From the NCBI GenBank assembly GCA_029266295.1, contig JAQSXD010000207.1, positions 1 through 6,697 on the forward strand: a DNA stretch of 6,697 bases, given 5' to 3'. The notes beneath the pieces were generated by a model, which was given only the letters and a program-made list of their open reading frames with translations, was not told the DNA's origin and did not search any database. The DNA is from Bacillota bacterium. Lineage in GTDB: Bacteria > Bacillota > Clostridia > Peptostreptococcales > Anaerovoracaceae. A program made the translations under genes and the position numbers. This document shows positions 5,106 to 6,697 of this stretch, piece after piece (positions within the stretch are counted from its first letter, which is position 1; each line of letters begins with the position of its first letter).

Positions 5106-6199
5106 TGGCAGAAATTTATGACTCTATAAGAGCTGAAAATAACTTAGATAAAATACCCATCATAATTCCCTCCCTGCATCCAAACGAACGGCTGCTTGAG
5201 CTGCTGGATAATCTTCGAAGCCTGACTTCCAAGATGCTCAGCATTATCCTGGTGGATGACGGAAGCGGGGCTGCTTACTCAGAGATTTTTCAAAAGGCAC
5301 AGACGGATTTTTCCTGCATTGTTCTCACGAGCAAGGTAAATCAAGGCAAGGGAAGAGCGCTGAAGAACGCCTTTCTATATGTTCTAGACAATCTGCCTGA
5401 TGTTATGGGTGTTGTTACCGTCGATGGAGATGGGCAGCATACAGCAGAGGACGTATTGGCATGCATGATAAAACTGGCCGAAAATCCCGGGCATCTCATC
5501 CTTGGATGCAGACAGTTTGACAGCCGTGAGATCCCTTTGAAAAGCCGCTTTGGAAACAAACTGACAAAAAAGGTTCTTTGCCTGACAAAGGGTATCAATG
5601 TGGGCGATACGCAGACGGGACTCCGGGCTATACCCACGTCCTATTTAAAGCTCCTGACCGCCGTTCCGGGAGAACGATATGAGTATGAAATGAATGTGCT
5701 TCTGGCATGCGGCGAAAATCGCATCCCAATTTATGAAGTTCCCATAAAGACCATTTATTTAGAGGGAAACCGGGGCTCCCATTTTCACCCCGTTTTTGAT
5801 TCCCTGAAGATTTATACCGTATTTATACGGTATCTGATTTCTGCGGTGTCCTCTTTCCTTTTGGATGTGGCAGTATTTACCCTTTTGATAATGCTCCTGA
5901 AAGGCTCCTTACCCGTTCACTATATTTTTAATGCCACTGTGATCTCCCGAGGCTGCTCTTCGTTGTTCAACTATATTGCAAATAAGACCCTCGTATTTAA
6001 AACACGGGTAAAAGAGGGATCAGCAGCCAGATACTACGTGCTTGCAGTGTCTCAGATGGCGGCATCTGCCCTTCTGGTTACTGAGATCTTTTCTCTGTTT
6101 CCCCGTACAGGTGAAACCCTGATTAAGATTCTAGTTGATACGATCCTGTTTTTTATGAGCTTTTATATCCAGCGCAAGTGGGTATTCAAAAGCAAATAG
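5105..6199 (+). CDS. GT2 glycosyltransferase fused to a GtrA membrane domain
   Basis: Residues 15-235 form a GT-A fold family 2 transferase of the dolichyl/polyprenyl-phosphate sugar synthase type: VDDGSG (50-55), the metal-binding DGDGQ (107-111, DXD motif), GDTQTGLRAI (167-176) and YEYEMNVLLA (192-201). Such enzymes move a sugar from a nucleotide donor to polyprenyl phosphate on the cytoplasmic side. Residues 240-362 form a GtrA-like domain with four membrane helices (about 241-266, 271-290, 311-331, 340-358) and the family's RYLISA, NKTLVF and QRKWVF signatures. GtrA proteins are thought to help lipid-linked sugars cross the membrane. The fusion thus joins synthesis and flipping in one chain, a known arrangement in Firmicutes. 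Length (364) fits. The start has GAGG 9 nt upstream; the promoter at 4917 probably drives it. A cellulose-synthase-like gene follows 85 bp later in the same direction. Sugar specificity cannot be told. Confidence 0.92.
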   Translation: MAEIYDSIRAENNLDKIPIIIPSLHPNERLLELLDNLRSLTSKMLSIILVDDGSGAAYSEIFQKAQTDFSCIVLTSKVNQGKGRALKNAFLYVLDNLPDVMGVVTVDGDGQHTAEDVLACMIKLAENPGHLILGCRQFDSREIPLKSRFGNKLTKKVLCLTKGINVGDTQTGLRAIPTSYLKLLTAVPGERYEYEMNVLLACGENRIPIYEVPIKTIYLEGNRGSHFHPVFDSLKIYTVFIRYLISAVSSFLLDVAVFTLLIMLLKGSLPVHYIFNATVISRGCSSLFNYIANKTLVFKTRVKEGSAARYYVLAVSQMAASALLVTEIFSLFPRTGETLIKILVDTILFFMSFYIQRKWVFKSK

Positions 6200-6271
6200 C
6201 CTCAGGTTACAAGGGGCTGAACGCCTGGGAAAGAATCACTGCTAACCCCTGGCAAAACAAAAACTGATATT

Positions 6272-6275
6272 GAGG
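6272..6275 (+). promoter_or_regulatory. Ribosome binding site deciding the GTG start at 6285
   Basis: GAGG lies 9 nt before the GTG at 6285. No ATG is available in this frame between the upstream stop (6243-6245) and residue 19 of the conserved protein. The TTG at 6270 overlaps the site itself and has no GAGG of its own, so GTG is the better start. Confidence 0.65.
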
Positions 6276-6284
6276 TGCTGGAAA

Positions 6285-6697
6285 GTGTTTGAGAAAAAGA
6301 AGCTGCAAACTGTAATTTTTATCTGTTCAACCGTATCAATGTGCGTCTATTTGCTGTGGCGTCTGATCTTTACCCTTCCCATACACGAAGGTGCGATCGC
6401 ATTGATTATGGGAATTTTGCTTATCAGCAGTGAGATTGTTGCTGCCCTGGGCTCCTTTGAGCTGTTTTGGCGTAAAAACAGAGAATTTAAAGTGGAGCTT
6501 CCGGTGATTCCCAAAAGCTGGTTTCCCCATGTGGATGTTTTCATTGCCACCCACAATGAACCGACAGACCTCTTATATAATACTGCAAATGCTTGTACGT
6601 TTATGGAGTACCCGGATAAAAGCAAGGTTCACATCTACCTTTGCGATGACGGCAACCGAAAAGAAGTGGCGGCACTGGCAAAAGAACTGGGCGTAGG
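6285..6697 (+). CDS. Cellulose-synthase-like GT2 glycosyltransferase (partial, N-terminus only)
   Basis: The frame is open for 137 codons and runs off the window. Two membrane helices (about 8-30 and 36-60) are followed by the start of a family 2 glycosyltransferase domain, with HVDVFIATHNEPTDLL at 82-97 and IYLCDDGNRKEV at 117-128. The spacing and the first catalytic Asp pair (D121, D122) match the BcsA group, which polymerises UDP-sugars into a beta-linked glycan while passing it through the membrane. The later DXD, TED and QXXRW motifs lie outside the window, so activity, product and any PilZ domain for cyclic-di-GMP cannot be judged. Translation starts at GTG with GAGG 9 nt upstream. It follows the GT2-GtrA gene by 85 bp without a clear terminator, so they are probably one operon. 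It could instead be a processive glycosyltransferase for another surface polymer. Confidence 0.85.
   Translation, partial: MFEKKKLQTVIFICSTVSMCVYLLWRLIFTLPIHEGAIALIMGILLISSEIVAALGSFELFWRKNREFKVELPVIPKSWFPHVDVFIATHNEPTDLLYNTANACTFMEYPDKSKVHIYLCDDGNRKEVAALAKELGV

Noticed and set aside
6200..6284. Possible hairpin between the two glycosyltransferase genes (CAGGTTA with TAACCCCTG)
   Set aside because: The arms need a bulge, the loop is about 30 nt and no T-run follows, so it is neither a credible terminator nor a clear regulatory element.

Overview
This window looks like chromosomal DNA of an anaerobic Gram-positive bacterium, most likely a clostridial Firmicute. The signs are a fermentative bifunctional aldehyde/alcohol dehydrogenase (AdhE), strong AGGAGG-type ribosome binding sites, a classic Rho-independent terminator and the gene families present. 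No mobile element, tRNA, rRNA or CRISPR array was seen.

Left half, minus strand. Three genes point left: plsC (lysophosphatidic acid acyltransferase, 3973-3221), a LysR-type regulator (3114-2179) and adhE (1767 to the window edge, C-terminal third missing). plsC and the regulator are 106 bp apart. That gap holds a degenerate 14-bp tandem repeat that begins inside the last plsC codons. The regulator ends at a strong terminator (2133-2160). adhE then has its own 5' region of about 365 bp after the terminator, with a Rex-like palindrome overlapping a possible promoter and a leader with potential hairpins.

Right half, plus strand. Starting from a divergent intergenic region with perfect palindromes (3974-4170) there are three genes: a PAP2 lipid phosphatase (4171-4824), a fused GT2 glycosyltransferase plus GtrA membrane domain (5105-6199), and the start of a cellulose-synthase-like GT2 enzyme (GTG start at 6285, cut by the window end). 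Between the first two lie a second repeat spanning a stop codon, T-tracts starting every 10 bp, and a near-consensus promoter (TTGTAC-17-TATAAT) that probably drives the two glycosyltransferase genes.

How they may work together. The right-hand genes suggest a cell-envelope polysaccharide or lipid-linked sugar pathway. The GT2-GtrA protein would charge a polyprenyl phosphate with sugar and help move it across the membrane, the BcsA-like enzyme would polymerise or transfer sugar, and the PAP2 enzyme could recycle the lipid carrier. PlsC makes phosphatidic acid for membrane lipid. AdhE belongs to central fermentation, reoxidising NADH. The link between the two halves is probably only proximity.
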